This document shows positions 27,041 through 35,389 of a stretch of 64,000 nucleotides of DNA, one piece after another. Each line of letters begins with the position of its first letter. Position 1 is the stretch's first letter. The position numbers and the translations under genes were made by a program. Source of the stretch: Streptomyces fuscichromogenes (GTDB lineage Bacteria; Actinomycetota; Actinomycetes; Streptomycetales; Streptomycetaceae); assembly GCF_014645815.1 (NCBI RefSeq), contig NZ_BMML01000001.1, forward strand, positions 124,001 through 188,000. Reading direction: 5' to 3'. Below the pieces are notes generated by a model. That model had not been told where the DNA came from, searched no databases, and saw only the letters and a program-made list of their open reading frames with translations.

Positions 27041-27566
27041 TCCGCCGGCCACGAGCTCTCGGCGCGGAGCGTCCGGTACGGCGGTGAAGGGGCCCCCGCG
27101 GGGGGCGTGGGCGGGCCCCGCGCTGGGTCGGATTCCGGCCCCGGCTGTACCGCCCGGCCCGGCGACCGCGAAGGCCTGCGGCGGGCCGGGGCCGCCGCAG
27201 GCCGTCACCATCGGACGGTGTCGGGCCGATCCGAGCAGGCCGTTGAGGATGCCCTTCTCGGCAAGGCGGAAGACCAGGCCGCCCACGGGAGCGAGAACGG
27301 GGCACAGCCGGTAGCGGCACACCCCGCGCGCGCCAGGCAGGCGGTCAGAAGAGCGGCGAGCGGTGAGCGGTGAGCGGTGAGCGGCGAGCCGACGGTCAGG
27401 AAGGCAGCCGTGTCTCCCCAGTAATGGAGCCCCGGCGCCAGCCCCAGCCTCAGCCGGAGTCCCTCGCTGCAACTGAACCGGTGAGGAGTGCCGGCCGGGC
27501 CGGGCGGGCTCGCGAGGCGATGGCCGCCGCCCGGCCGGCACGGGCGGCCCGGCTCAGCTCCTCACC
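27041..27566. other. gene-free stretch with GC hairpin and 7-bp repeats
   Basis: No convincing gene lies in these 526 bases. A GC-rich hairpin region (GGGGCCC with GGGCCCC, around 27089-27118, containing CCCCCGCGGGGG) probably terminates the quinone oxidoreductase gene. Five GAGCGGY units run from 27351 to 27385. A leftward open frame with a short hydrophobic segment crosses the middle, but I could not match it to a family. Confidence 0.5.
27351..27385. repeat. GAGCGGY tandem array
   Basis: Five 7-base units (GAGCGGC or GAGCGGT) occur head to tail in a gene-free stretch. Confidence 0.8.
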
Positions 27567-28292
27567 TCACCCCGCCGTCGGACTCGGCGACACCGCGCTG
27601 TTCGCAGGTGGAGTGAGGACGACCTGTGGCTGGCCCGCGACCGCCGGCGGCGGAGTCAGGTCCTGGGCCGGAAGGCCGGGCGAGGTGGTTTCCTGGGCGA
27701 GCACCTGGCCGAAGTCGACCAGGCCGGTCGTCTCCACGACCGCGATGTGGTCCAGGACGGTGTCGTTGGCCTGGTCGGCCAGCCCGCGGACCAGTGAGTT
27801 CCTCGTGGTGCTGCGGATGCTCGCGATCGTGGTGAGGAGCTGGCCGTTCGTCGCGCGCACGGTGGTGGCCAGGTCCGTGTCGAACTGCTTGCCGCTTTCC
27901 GCGTTCAGCCGGGACTCGAAGCTCTGCTGTTGTGGCGACGGTTGGTTGGGCAGCGTGATGCCCAACTGATTGGCGACATTGCGGCAGGCGGCGTCCAACG
28001 CGGCATCCCCGTCGACCAGATGCTCCCCCGCGTTCCTGACCGCCTTCGTCGTCCCCTTCTTCGACGCCTTCTGGCCGACGGGGTACTCCCACAGTCCGGC
28101 CGCGCGCACCTTGACCACGAAATCCTGGTCGGCTGCCGTCAGCGGTCCGGTCGCCGGTGTGGCGACGACCCGTTCGGGTGCGCCGCTGACCTTCTGGACT
28201 CCGAGCATGGCGGGGTAGAGGAGGGAGCCGAGGGTGAAGCTGAGCGCACCACCCACGAAGAGAGTTCCCGCCGCCTTCCGTGAAACGAGCAC
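27567..28292 (-). CDS. DUF4142 exported protein
   Basis: I choose GTG 28292 because AGGAG lies six bases upstream; this gives 241 residues. A non-cleaved signal or anchor (GTLFVGGALSFTLGSLLYP) is followed by the DUF4142 domain: LTAADQDFVVKVRAAGLWE, AVRNAGEHLVDGDAALDAA, GKQFDTDLATTVRATNGQ, and a helical end. The tail is Pro/Ser rich. DUF4142 proteins are ferritin-like helical bundles of unknown role, found on the outer face of the membrane in actinobacteria. It is a single gene, with no obvious partner. Confidence 0.88.
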   Translation of the reverse strand: MLVSRKAAGTLFVGGALSFTLGSLLYPAMLGVQKVSGAPERVVATPATGPLTAADQDFVVKVRAAGLWEYPVGQKASKKGTTKAVRNAGEHLVDGDAALDAACRNVANQLGITLPNQPSPQQQSFESRLNAESGKQFDTDLATTVRATNGQLLTTIASIRSTTRNSLVRGLADQANDTVLDHIAVVETTGLVDFGQVLAQETTSPGLPAQDLTPPPAVAGQPQVVLTPPANSAVSPSPTAG

Positions 28293-28791
28293 CGTGTCTC
28301 CTGATCCGGTTCTTCGGATCCCGCACGTACGGACATACGGATGTGAGGGTTCCGCAGAACCTTTAGGGCTCGTCATGGATTCGTAAAGCCGGGCCGGCAG
28401 GTTCCCCCGCGGCGTGCGGCCGCGACCCGGGTTGAGGCGTGCGTCTGTCACGAATGTCCGCTCGGTGGTGCGAAGAAGGGCCGTTCGGCCCTATCGGCGG
28501 CCCGGGAAGGGACTGTTGGGCCCTATCGGGGCCGGGTGCCTCGCGGCCGACCATGGGGCGGCGACCGGGAGGGGCTATGTCCACTCCCGCACTTCTGGTC
28601 CTTCCCGGCTCGCCGACGACACCGACTGACAGGGAGGACGCCGCTCGGGCGACGGGATACAGCAGTCGAGAAACAGTGCGGCTGCGCTGCCGCGTGCCGT
28701 TGTCGTGACAGACGGGCATCCGGATGTGCGGCGCGGGCGCGCCCCGGTCTGCCCGCACGCAGTGGGAGGACGGGCGGGTCGCCCGAGACGA
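28293..28791. other. gene-free stretch with two DosR-box-like sites
   Basis: These 499 bases contain no convincing gene. They hold two related sites: 28475-28497, whose core AGGGCCG-TT-CGGCCCT is palindromic, and 28506-28529 with AGGGACTGTTGGGCCCT. Both end in CCCTATCGG. The second resembles the GGGACT...CCC form of DosR/DevR boxes. No intact gene follows in either direction within reach, so this may be what remains of a dormancy-type promoter. Confidence 0.4.
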
Positions 28792-29327
28792 CTACGCCGT
28801 CGCCCCGTCACGTCCGTAGGCGCGTTTGCGGGCCGTGCGGTAGACGGCGTGGCTCGATTTGGTGCGGGTGAGCGTGGCCAGGTCCTCGAAGAAGTTGAGG
28901 TAGGCGTAGGGGTCGCCGCGCACCTGACGTTCCGCCAGGGCTACGGGCGTACCACCTCCCAGGTGCGCAGGAGCCGGTAGTGGGTGGCCAGGAAGACCAG
29001 GTCCTCGTCGACGACCCGGAAGGCCACCAGGTAGGCGAGCATCTGGTAGAACGCGCACACCCGGTAGACGTCGTCGCGGATGGGCTGTTCGAGGCCGCTG
29101 ATGCCCTGGTCGGCTCCTGCTCCCGACGCGAGGTCCGCCCATAATCGCTCTTCGCTGTGGACGAACTCGGCCGACCGGCACTCCCTGAAGAGGTCGAGTA
29201 CGAGCGGCAGTTGGTTGGAGTTGTTCATCAGGCGGATCTGGCGCAGGGTGAGCAGGAGGGTCACCCCGATCGCGGTCGTCGAGAGGAGCAGTGTCACCAC
29301 GTTGACGAGCAGCGTCACGCTGTCCAT
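28792..29327 (-). pseudogene. frameshifted membrane-anchored protein gene (DUF4760-like)
   Basis: The first 128 codons encode an N-terminal membrane segment (LLVNVVTLLLSTTAIGVTLL) and a helical domain (LPLVLDLFRECRSAEF, VYRVCAFYQMLAYLVAF, LATHYRLLRTWEVVRP) that stops at 28941. A further coding stretch in another frame follows at once (LAERQVRGDPYAYLNFFED, then TRTKSSHAVYRT to the end at 28792). The two halves read as one protein of about 178 residues if one base is added or removed near 28942. A one-base indel, or a sequencing error, is the simplest reading. The family has a membrane anchor and unknown function. Confidence 0.6.
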
Positions 29328-29404
29328 CCGTCAAGACTGGCACCGGGGTACGCGGGTGACAACGGTGGGGATGACAAAGCCGAACCGGGATGTGGGGGGA
29401 GAAC

Positions 29405-30115
29405 ATGGCGACGGCTCTGGTGGTGCAGAACGCCGAGCACGCAGGGCCGGGGCGGTGGGGCCGGTGGCTGGCCGGGAGCGGGGTGGGGGTGGAGGTGGTG
29501 CGGGGGTATGCGGGGGAGGAGTTGCCGGGGCGGCTGGAGCATCAGGCGCTGGTGGTGCTGGGTGGGGCGATGCTTCCGGACGACGACGAGCGGGCGCCCT
29601 GGCTACCGGGTGCGCGGGCGTTGATGAGGCAGGCGTTGGACGAGGGCGTGCCCGTGTTCGGGATCTGCCTCGGGGGCCAGATGCTCGCACAGGTGGCGGG
29701 CGGAGAGGTGGCGGGCGGCTACGGCGAGCCGGAGTTCGGGAGCACCGTGCTGACCTTGCGGGCGGAGGCGGCCGAGGACCCGCTGTTCCGGGGGCTGCCG
29801 GAGCGTCCTACGGCGATCGAGAACCACTTGGACGCCATCGTGCGGCTGCCCCCGGGGGCACACTGGCTGGCCGGCAGCGAGCTGTGCCCCTATCAGGCGT
29901 TCCGGGTCGGTGACGCGGCCTGGGGTGTGCAGTTCCATCCGGAGACCGGACCGGAGCGCATCGCGCAGTGGCCTGAGGGCCGGGCCGAGCGATATGGAGT
30001 GGACCGGGAGGAACTGCGCCGGGCGGCGGTGCGGGACGACGCGGTCGCGGCCCCGGTGTGGCGTGAGGTGGCGCTGAGGTTCGCCGCGTGTGTCAGGGGC
30101 TACGGTGCCGCGTAG
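29405..30115 (+). CDS. class I glutamine amidotransferase
   Basis: I choose ATG 29405, preceded by GGGGGGAG, giving 236 residues. The triad is present: Cys88 in GICLGGQ, and His178 with Glu180 in GVQFHPE. This is a stand-alone GMP-synthase-type amidotransferase domain, which releases ammonia from glutamine for an unknown acceptor or acts as a gamma-glutamyl hydrolase. There is no synthetase partner nearby. A G-rich N-terminal region (GRWGRWLAGSGVGVEVVRG) is unremarkable for the family. Confidence 0.9.
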   Translation: MATALVVQNAEHAGPGRWGRWLAGSGVGVEVVRGYAGEELPGRLEHQALVVLGGAMLPDDDERAPWLPGARALMRQALDEGVPVFGICLGGQMLAQVAGGEVAGGYGEPEFGSTVLTLRAEAAEDPLFRGLPERPTAIENHLDAIVRLPPGAHWLAGSELCPYQAFRVGDAAWGVQFHPETGPERIAQWPEGRAERYGVDREELRRAAVRDDAVAAPVWREVALRFAACVRGYGAA

Positions 30116-30120
30116 CAGGC

Positions 30121-30960
30121 TCACACCTGCGGGTCCACCGAGCGCGGCGGTTCCGACAGGTCCGGTGCCGGGTGGAGTCGGTCGTCCGTGATGGGGCTCG
30201 GACTGAAGCGCGTCAGGCCGTTCGGAAGTGGCAGTCGCGGCATTCCTCCAGTGCCGCGAGGAAGGATTTCTGGTCGATGCCCCAGCCGAGCGCCGGCCGG
30301 TTCTCCGGGACCCGGAGCCGGACCCGGAGCCGGAGCAGGTGGCCGTACGCCCCGAAGGCCGGGTTGGCCGCGGAACGCACCCGGGAGGCGCGGTGCCGGG
30401 GGACGGCAGCCCTGCGACGGTCCAGTGGTACGCGCTGGTCGACGCCCCCGCGCAGGCGCTGCTCGATCTCCTCGACGAGGACGAAGGGGCGTACCCGGGT
30501 GCCGAACCGGACGGTCGGGTCGGCGGCGGTGATCAGGCGGCGGACCTTGTGGTCGTGGTCGCGCACCAGGACGTAGCCGGACTGGTGGACCGCGCCGATC
30601 CAGTCGAGCAGTTCGTCCGAACGGTCGGCCTCTGCGGCCCCTTGAGCGTGGCAGCCACCAAGTCCGCCTAGGCGTCGGCCATGCGCGCGGCCGATCGACT
30701 GCCGGCTGACGACGCCGTACAGACGGCCGTTCGGCCTCAGGACGGGAAGACGGGAAGTCGGCTGCAACCCCCGCAGCACCATGATGGCCATGGCGGTGCT
30801 GAGACTGTCGCCCACCTTCACGGACTCCGGCACGCGGTTCGCGGATTCCGGGGTGCTCACCCGGTGGGCGGCAGCCGGTGTCTCCGCCTCCTCGTCCGGC
30901 AGTAGGCCGGCCGCCCTGCACGGCGAGCTGGAGCGCGGCCGACGCGAGCGTGCTCCCCGA
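30121..30960 (-). pseudogene. degenerate CBS-domain protein gene
   Basis: An open stretch from 30860 encodes CBS-like blocks (VPESVKVGDSLSTAMAIMVL, LPVLRPNGRLYGVVSRQSIG, then LLDWIGAVHQSGYVLVRDH, AADPTVRFGTRVRPFVLVEE, LGWGIDQKSFLAALEECRD). It ends prematurely at 30213. The expected C-terminus continues in another frame to 30121 (LTRFSPSPITDDRLHP, ending SVDPQV). The N-terminus also appears broken, with GSTLASAALQLAVQGGRPT in a different frame above 30900. CBS domains bind adenine nucleotides. A long run in the middle (RGGVDQRVPLDRRRAAVPRHR) looks eroded too. I treat it as dead. Confidence 0.65.
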
Positions 30961-31191
30961 GAGCCTGGTCACGGCGCTCGTCCCCGACTCGTCCGGTCCC
31001 GCGGTCTGGAGCCTGCCGCGCCCGGTGTTGTCTCGGTGGCGGTGTGGCGGTGTGGCGGTGTGGTGGCCGGAGCCCGCCATGTCCTGATATGCATCCCGCC
31101 CCCGGCGTCCCCCACGCCACCGCGCGCCTCGGATGGCAGTCTGGTGGCGCGAGAAGGACCGCGCCGACCGCATCTGTGGGGGAACAGGGTT
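30961..31191. other. intergenic region upstream of the TTA-containing regulator
   Basis: This contains the remnant N-terminal region of the broken CBS gene and three GTGGCGGT units (31036-31059). The promoter of the regulator gene at 31192 presumably lies within its last 100 bases, but no clear -10/-35 pair is seen. Confidence 0.4.
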
Positions 31192-32202
31192 GTGTTACGC
31201 GTTCACTTCACCGCTGACGACCTGGCCCGGGTCCAGGTGGCCACGGAGCTCGATCCGTTGTGGGAGACCACGCTCGGCCTGCAGCAGCTGATCCGTCCGG
31301 GGCGGGGGACACGCGTCTTCCGGTCCTGGCGGCGGCAGGCCCGCGCTCTGGTCGGGCAACGGCAACTGGCGGAAGCCGTACGGCTGCTGGCGGTGCTGGT
31401 GCCCGGCAAGGGTGCCTTCCCGGACTTTCTCAACCCGGGCGCGGCGGCGAACGGACTCGACGCGGGGCTCGACGCGGTGCGGGGTACCCCGCGCGAACGG
31501 CTGGGCTGCGAACTGCGGTTGCTGGCGGACTGCGGACCCCAGGGCAGACGTACGCCATTGTGGGTGCGCGACCTCGCGGCCGGTGACCGGGGCCGGATGA
31601 CCGATCTGACCGACGTCATGCGCGCGGTGCACGGGGTGGTCACCGCCGTGGACTGGCCGGAGGCCGCCGCGCTGGCCGAGGCGGACCGCGTTCTGCGCGC
31701 CCGGAGACTGCGGGACAGCGGGGTCCACGGGCTGCTCGGCTCGCTGGGCCCCTTCGCCCGCTGGGAACCCCCGGTGCTGCACGTCGACTATCCGGCTGAC
31801 CGCGACCTCCGGCTGGCCGGGCGCGGACTGCGGCTCGTTCCGTCGTACTTCTGCTGGCCCACCCCGATCTCGCTGGTCGACCCGGAGCTGGAGCCCGTCC
31901 TGGTCTATCCCGTCGACCACGGAGCCCCGGGCGCGGCCGAGGCCGGCCGGCAGGCGCTGCCCACCCTGCTGGGCCACACCCGTGCCCGTGTCCTGACCGC
32001 ACTGGGCGACACGGCCACCACCGGGGAACTCGCCCGGCTCCTGCGCGTCTCACCGGCCTCGGCGAGCCAGCACGTGCACGCGCTCGCCGCCGCAAACCTG
32101 GTGCGCAGCCATCGCACCGGCAACCAGGTCCTGCACAGCCTCACCCCGCTCGGCACCGCCCTGCTCAGCGGTCGCCTGCCCGGCGGCAACGCTCCGACCT
32201 GA
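31192..32202 (+). CDS. winged-helix (ArsR-like) regulator with a TTA second codon
   Basis: GTG 31192 (GGGGGA ten bases upstream) gives 336 residues. The N-terminal two-thirds match the DUF5937-type sensor region of actinobacterial ArsR-like regulators (DDLARVQVATELDPLWETT, FPDFLNPG, GLRLVPSYFCWPTPISLVDP). A winged helix follows near residues 265-325 (TRARVLTALGDTATTGELA, LLRVSPASASQHVHALAAA, LVRSHRTGNQVLHSLTPLG). Codon 2 is TTA (31195-31197), which in Streptomyces is read only by the bldA tRNA, so translation should be delayed to late growth. The following secreted-protein gene also has a TTA. Confidence 0.88.
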   Translation: MLRVHFTADDLARVQVATELDPLWETTLGLQQLIRPGRGTRVFRSWRRQARALVGQRQLAEAVRLLAVLVPGKGAFPDFLNPGAAANGLDAGLDAVRGTPRERLGCELRLLADCGPQGRRTPLWVRDLAAGDRGRMTDLTDVMRAVHGVVTAVDWPEAAALAEADRVLRARRLRDSGVHGLLGSLGPFARWEPPVLHVDYPADRDLRLAGRGLRLVPSYFCWPTPISLVDPELEPVLVYPVDHGAPGAAEAGRQALPTLLGHTRARVLTALGDTATTGELARLLRVSPASASQHVHALAAANLVRSHRTGNQVLHSLTPLGTALLSGRLPGGNAPT

Positions 32203-32294
32203 GGTTTTCGGCGCTCGCTGAAACAACTGGCCTCCCCGGCGCCTCCCAGCCCACCCTGGTGAAGGGCCGTGGACCCCGGCCCCACCGACCGAGG

Positions 32295-32326
32295 ACCTCA
32301 CGAAGACCTCACGAAGACCTCAAGGG
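32295..32326. repeat. direct repeat before the secreted-protein gene
   Basis: Two copies of ACCTCACGAAG (32295-32305 and 32306-32316) and a partial third (ACCTCAAGGG) lie directly before the ribosome binding site of the secreted-protein gene. They could be tandem binding sites or slippage; no function is shown. Confidence 0.5.
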
Positions 32327-32334
32327 GGACACCC

Positions 32335-32691
32335 ATGTCACTGCGCAAGCTGGCCGCGACCTTATGTGCCACGGCGGCACTGGTGGGCGGATCGCTGATC
32401 GGCGCCACCTCGGCCTCCGCCGCGTCGTCGGGCCCCGCGACGGCCCAGCTGACCTGTCCGTACTACTACGTGTGCGGGCAGGCCGCCAACGGCAGCTGGT
32501 TCCAGTACTACGACTGCGACTTCGAGTTCCAGCTGCCCAACCTGATCGGCTCCGGGCCCCTCATCAACAACCAGACGCCGGGCACCGTGGCGAAGTTCTA
32601 CGGCAAGAACCACAACCTCCTGTTCACCTCCACCGCCTATGACTCGCGCACCGTCGACTGGACGCCGGTCTGGTACGTCATCGCCTGCTGA
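32335..32691 (+). CDS. small secreted Cys-containing protein, I36-inhibitor-like, with TTA codon
   Basis: ATG 32335 follows AAGGGGGACACC, giving 118 residues. A Sec signal peptide (RKLAATLCATAALVGGSLIG) ends in SASA near residue 28. The mature part is aromatic rich with four cysteines: CPYYYVC, then YYDC, and a C-terminal Cys. It contains LIGSGPLINNQTPGTVAKFY and ends TPVWYVIAC. The pattern resembles Streptomyces peptidase inhibitors of family I36 (SMI-like), which form disulfide-bonded beta folds. Codon 10 is TTA (32362-32364), so it is probably bldA-dependent and made during development. A terminator follows at 32757. Confidence 0.8.
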   Translation: MSLRKLAATLCATAALVGGSLIGATSASAASSGPATAQLTCPYYYVCGQAANGSWFQYYDCDFEFQLPNLIGSGPLINNQTPGTVAKFYGKNHNLLFTSTAYDSRTVDWTPVWYVIAC

Positions 32692-32692
32692 A

Positions 32693-32724
<32 letters not shown>

Positions 32725-32756
32725 CAGCGCCTACGCGCACACGCGTGCCCGTGCCC

Positions 32757-32788
32757 GCGGCCCCGCTCCGAAGCCGGGGCGGGGCCGC
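32757..32788. terminator. GC-rich hairpin after the secreted-protein gene
   Basis: GCGGCCCCGC (32757-32766) and GCGGGGCCGC (32779-32788) form a perfect 10-base stem with a 12-base loop. No T-run follows, as is common for Streptomyces terminators. Confidence 0.6.
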
Positions 32789-32927
32789 AGGCCGGGCCGG
32801 AAGCGCCCTGCCGTGCGTCTCGCCTGTTCCGCCTCGCCTGGCCTCCCCGGAACACCCTGCCTAGCATGAAAAAGACGCCGCTGCCCTCCCGGCGGTGTGT
32901 ACCCCGCGCCGGCGAAGGGTGAGAGCC

Positions 32928-35273
32928 GTGAGCACCTCCCACGACGAGCAGAAGCGGCTGCGGCAGGACGAGGGGGAGCAGGTCGAGCCCCGGATAGGGC
33001 CGAGGCCCGAGGGCGAGCCGTTCTTCCATCCGTACCACCATCCGGCCGCCGGCTGGGGCGCCGCCAAGAGCGTCAGCAAGTTCCTGGTGCGGGAGCGTGC
33101 GCTCGTCGACGGGCCGCGGGCGATCATGAAGATGAATCACGAGGGGGAGGGGTTCGACTGCCCCGGATGCGCGTGGCCGGACGACACGAAGGGGCTGCGG
33201 CTCGATCTCTGTGAGAACGGGGTCAAGCACGTCACCTGGGAGATGACCCGCAAGCGGGTCGGGCGGGAGTTCTTCGCCGCCCACTCCGTCGGCGAACTGT
33301 CCGAGTGGAGCGACTTCGCGCTGGAGGACCAGGGGCGGCTGACCGAGCCGATGGTCTACGACGGCGCGTCGGACCACTACCTGCCGATCAGCTGGCGGGA
33401 CGCGTTCCAGCTGGTCGGACGGGTGCTGCGGGGGCTGGACGATCCGAACCGGGCGGCCTTCTACACCTCCGGGCGGCTCGGCAACGAGGCCACCTTCCTG
33501 TACCAGCTCATGGCCCGCGAACTCGGCACCAACAACCTGCCCGACTGTTCCAACATGTGCCACGAGGCCAGCGGCCGCGCCCTCGCCGACTCGCTCGGCA
33601 CCGGCAAGGGGACCGTCGACCTCAAGGACTGGGACGCCACCGACGCCCTCTTCATCATGGGCGTGAACGCCGCCTCGAACGCGCCCCGGATGCTCACCGC
33701 GCTCGCCGACGCCTACCGGCGGGGCGCCCAGATCGTGCACGTCAACCCGCTGATCGAGGCGGCCGCGCGGCGGACCATCATCCCGCACGACTTCGTGGAC
33801 ATGGCCGCCCTGCACCCCACCCGCACCGGGACCCTCGACCTCCAGGTGCGCGTCGGCGGTGACATGGCGCTGCTGCGGGGTATCGCCAAGGCGGTCCTGG
33901 ACCAGGCCGCCTCCGATCCCAAGGCACTCGACCAGGAGTTCATCGACCGGTACACCAGCGGCTTCGAGGAGTACCGGAAGCTGTGCGAGGCCACGCCCTG
34001 GGAGGAGATCGAGCGGCAGTCCGGGATCAGCCGCGCCGACATCCTCCACGCGGCCCGGATCTACCGGGACGCGGACCGCTCCATCTTCAGCTGGTGCCTC
34101 GGCGTCAGCCAGCACGAGCACGGCGTGGACACCGTGCGGGAGATCGTCAACGTCCTGCTGCTGCGCGGCAACCTCGGCCGCGAGGGCGCGGGCCCCTCAC
34201 CCGTGCGCGGGCACAGCAACGTGCAGGGCAACCGGACGTGCGGCATCGACCACCGGCCCGAACCGCAGTTCCTGGACCGGCTCGCCGAGGTGTGCGGGAT
34301 CGACCCGCCCCGGCGGCACGGGCTCGACACCGTCGGCACCATCCAGGCGATGCAGCGCGGCGAGGTCAAGGTGTTCATCGGCATGGGCGGCAACTTCGCG
34401 CTCGCCGCGCCCGACACCCGGGCCACCTACGAGGCGCTGCGCGCCTGCGAACTCACCGTCCAGGTGAGCACCAAGCTCAACCGCAGCCATCTGGTCCACG
34501 GCCGGCAGGCGTTGATCCTGCCCTGCCTCGGCCGTACCGAGAAGGACCACCAGCGCCACGGCGTCCAGAGCACCTCGGTCGAGGACTCGATGAGCATGGT
34601 GCACCTGTCGGTCGGCATGAAGAGGCCGGCCTCCCCGCACCTGCTGTCCGAACCCGCCGTCATCGCCGGTATCGCCCGCGCCGCGCTCCCCGACAGCGGT
34701 ACGCCGTGGGCCTGGTACGTCGAGGACTACGACCGGATCCGCGACACCATGGCCCGGGTCCTCGACGGCTTCGAGGACTTCAACCGGCGGGTACGGCTGC
34801 CGTTGGGCTTCCGGATCCGGCAGCCCGCGCGGGAACTGGTCTTCCGCACGCCGACGGGGCTCGCCGAGTTCTCCTCGGCGCCGCTGCCCGACGTCGTGCC
34901 CGAGCCGGGCACCCTGGCGCTCGGCACCATGCGCTCGCACGACCAGTGGAACACCACGATCTACTCCGACAACGACCGCTACCGGGGCATCAGGAACCTG
35001 CGCACCCTCGTCTTCATGAACCCCGCCGACATGCGCGAACGCGGTATCGAGGAGTTCGAACCGGTCGACATCACCAGCACCGCCAAGGACGGCAGCACCC
35101 GGGAGCTGAACGGCTTTCTCGCCGTCCCCTACGACCTGCCCCGCGGCTGCGCGGCCGGGTACATGCCCGAGATGAACGTGCTGATCGCCCTGTGCGACTA
35201 CAGCGAACAGAGCTACCAGCCGCTGATGAAGCACATCCGGGTGACGATCCGCCGGTCCACCGCCGCCGGTTGA
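32928..35273 (+). CDS. FdhF/YdeP-family molybdopterin oxidoreductase
   Basis: GTG 32928 (AAGGGTGAG upstream) gives 781 residues, the usual size for this family. Features include the N-terminal CPGCAWPDD cysteine pair with a further Cys in LRLDLCENG, the molybdopterin domain (FYTSGRLGNEATFLYQLMAR, CHEASGRALADSLGTGKGT, FIMGVNAASNAPRMLTAL), and the C-terminal cofactor-binding barrel (HDQWNTTIYSDNDRYRGI). YdeP-type proteins are bis-MGD enzymes related to formate dehydrogenase alpha subunits; the substrate is unknown, and E. coli YdeP is linked to acid resistance. It is a single gene with no partner subunits. No Tat signal is present, so it is cytoplasmic. Confidence 0.92.
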   Translation: MSTSHDEQKRLRQDEGEQVEPRIGPRPEGEPFFHPYHHPAAGWGAAKSVSKFLVRERALVDGPRAIMKMNHEGEGFDCPGCAWPDDTKGLRLDLCENGVKHVTWEMTRKRVGREFFAAHSVGELSEWSDFALEDQGRLTEPMVYDGASDHYLPISWRDAFQLVGRVLRGLDDPNRAAFYTSGRLGNEATFLYQLMARELGTNNLPDCSNMCHEASGRALADSLGTGKGTVDLKDWDATDALFIMGVNAASNAPRMLTALADAYRRGAQIVHVNPLIEAAARRTIIPHDFVDMAALHPTRTGTLDLQVRVGGDMALLRGIAKAVLDQAASDPKALDQEFIDRYTSGFEEYRKLCEATPWEEIERQSGISRADILHAARIYRDADRSIFSWCLGVSQHEHGVDTVREIVNVLLLRGNLGREGAGPSPVRGHSNVQGNRTCGIDHRPEPQFLDRLAEVCGIDPPRRHGLDTVGTIQAMQRGEVKVFIGMGGNFALAAPDTRATYEALRACELTVQVSTKLNRSHLVHGRQALILPCLGRTEKDHQRHGVQSTSVEDSMSMVHLSVGMKRPASPHLLSEPAVIAGIARAALPDSGTPWAWYVEDYDRIRDTMARVLDGFEDFNRRVRLPLGFRIRQPARELVFRTPTGLAEFSSAPLPDVVPEPGTLALGTMRSHDQWNTTIYSDNDRYRGIRNLRTLVFMNPADMRERGIEEFEPVDITSTAKDGSTRELNGFLAVPYDLPRGCAAGYMPEMNVLIALCDYSEQSYQPLMKHIRVTIRRSTAAG

Positions 35274-35389
35274 GACACCGGTCGGCCCGAGTCATGTCCG
35301 CGGGACCTCCCGGGTGCGTAGGCTGTGTGTCACCGCGCGGAGCACATCGACTTCGCCGCGTGGAGCACATCGACGAGAGGTCCGACCGT

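Noticed and set aside
28941..28942. Programmed frameshift in the DUF4760-like gene
   Set aside because: No slippery heptamer or downstream structure was recognised; a plain indel is simpler.
32928..35273. Selenocysteine-containing formate dehydrogenase
   Set aside because: The frame has no internal TGA and needs no selenocysteine; the family is YdeP-like.
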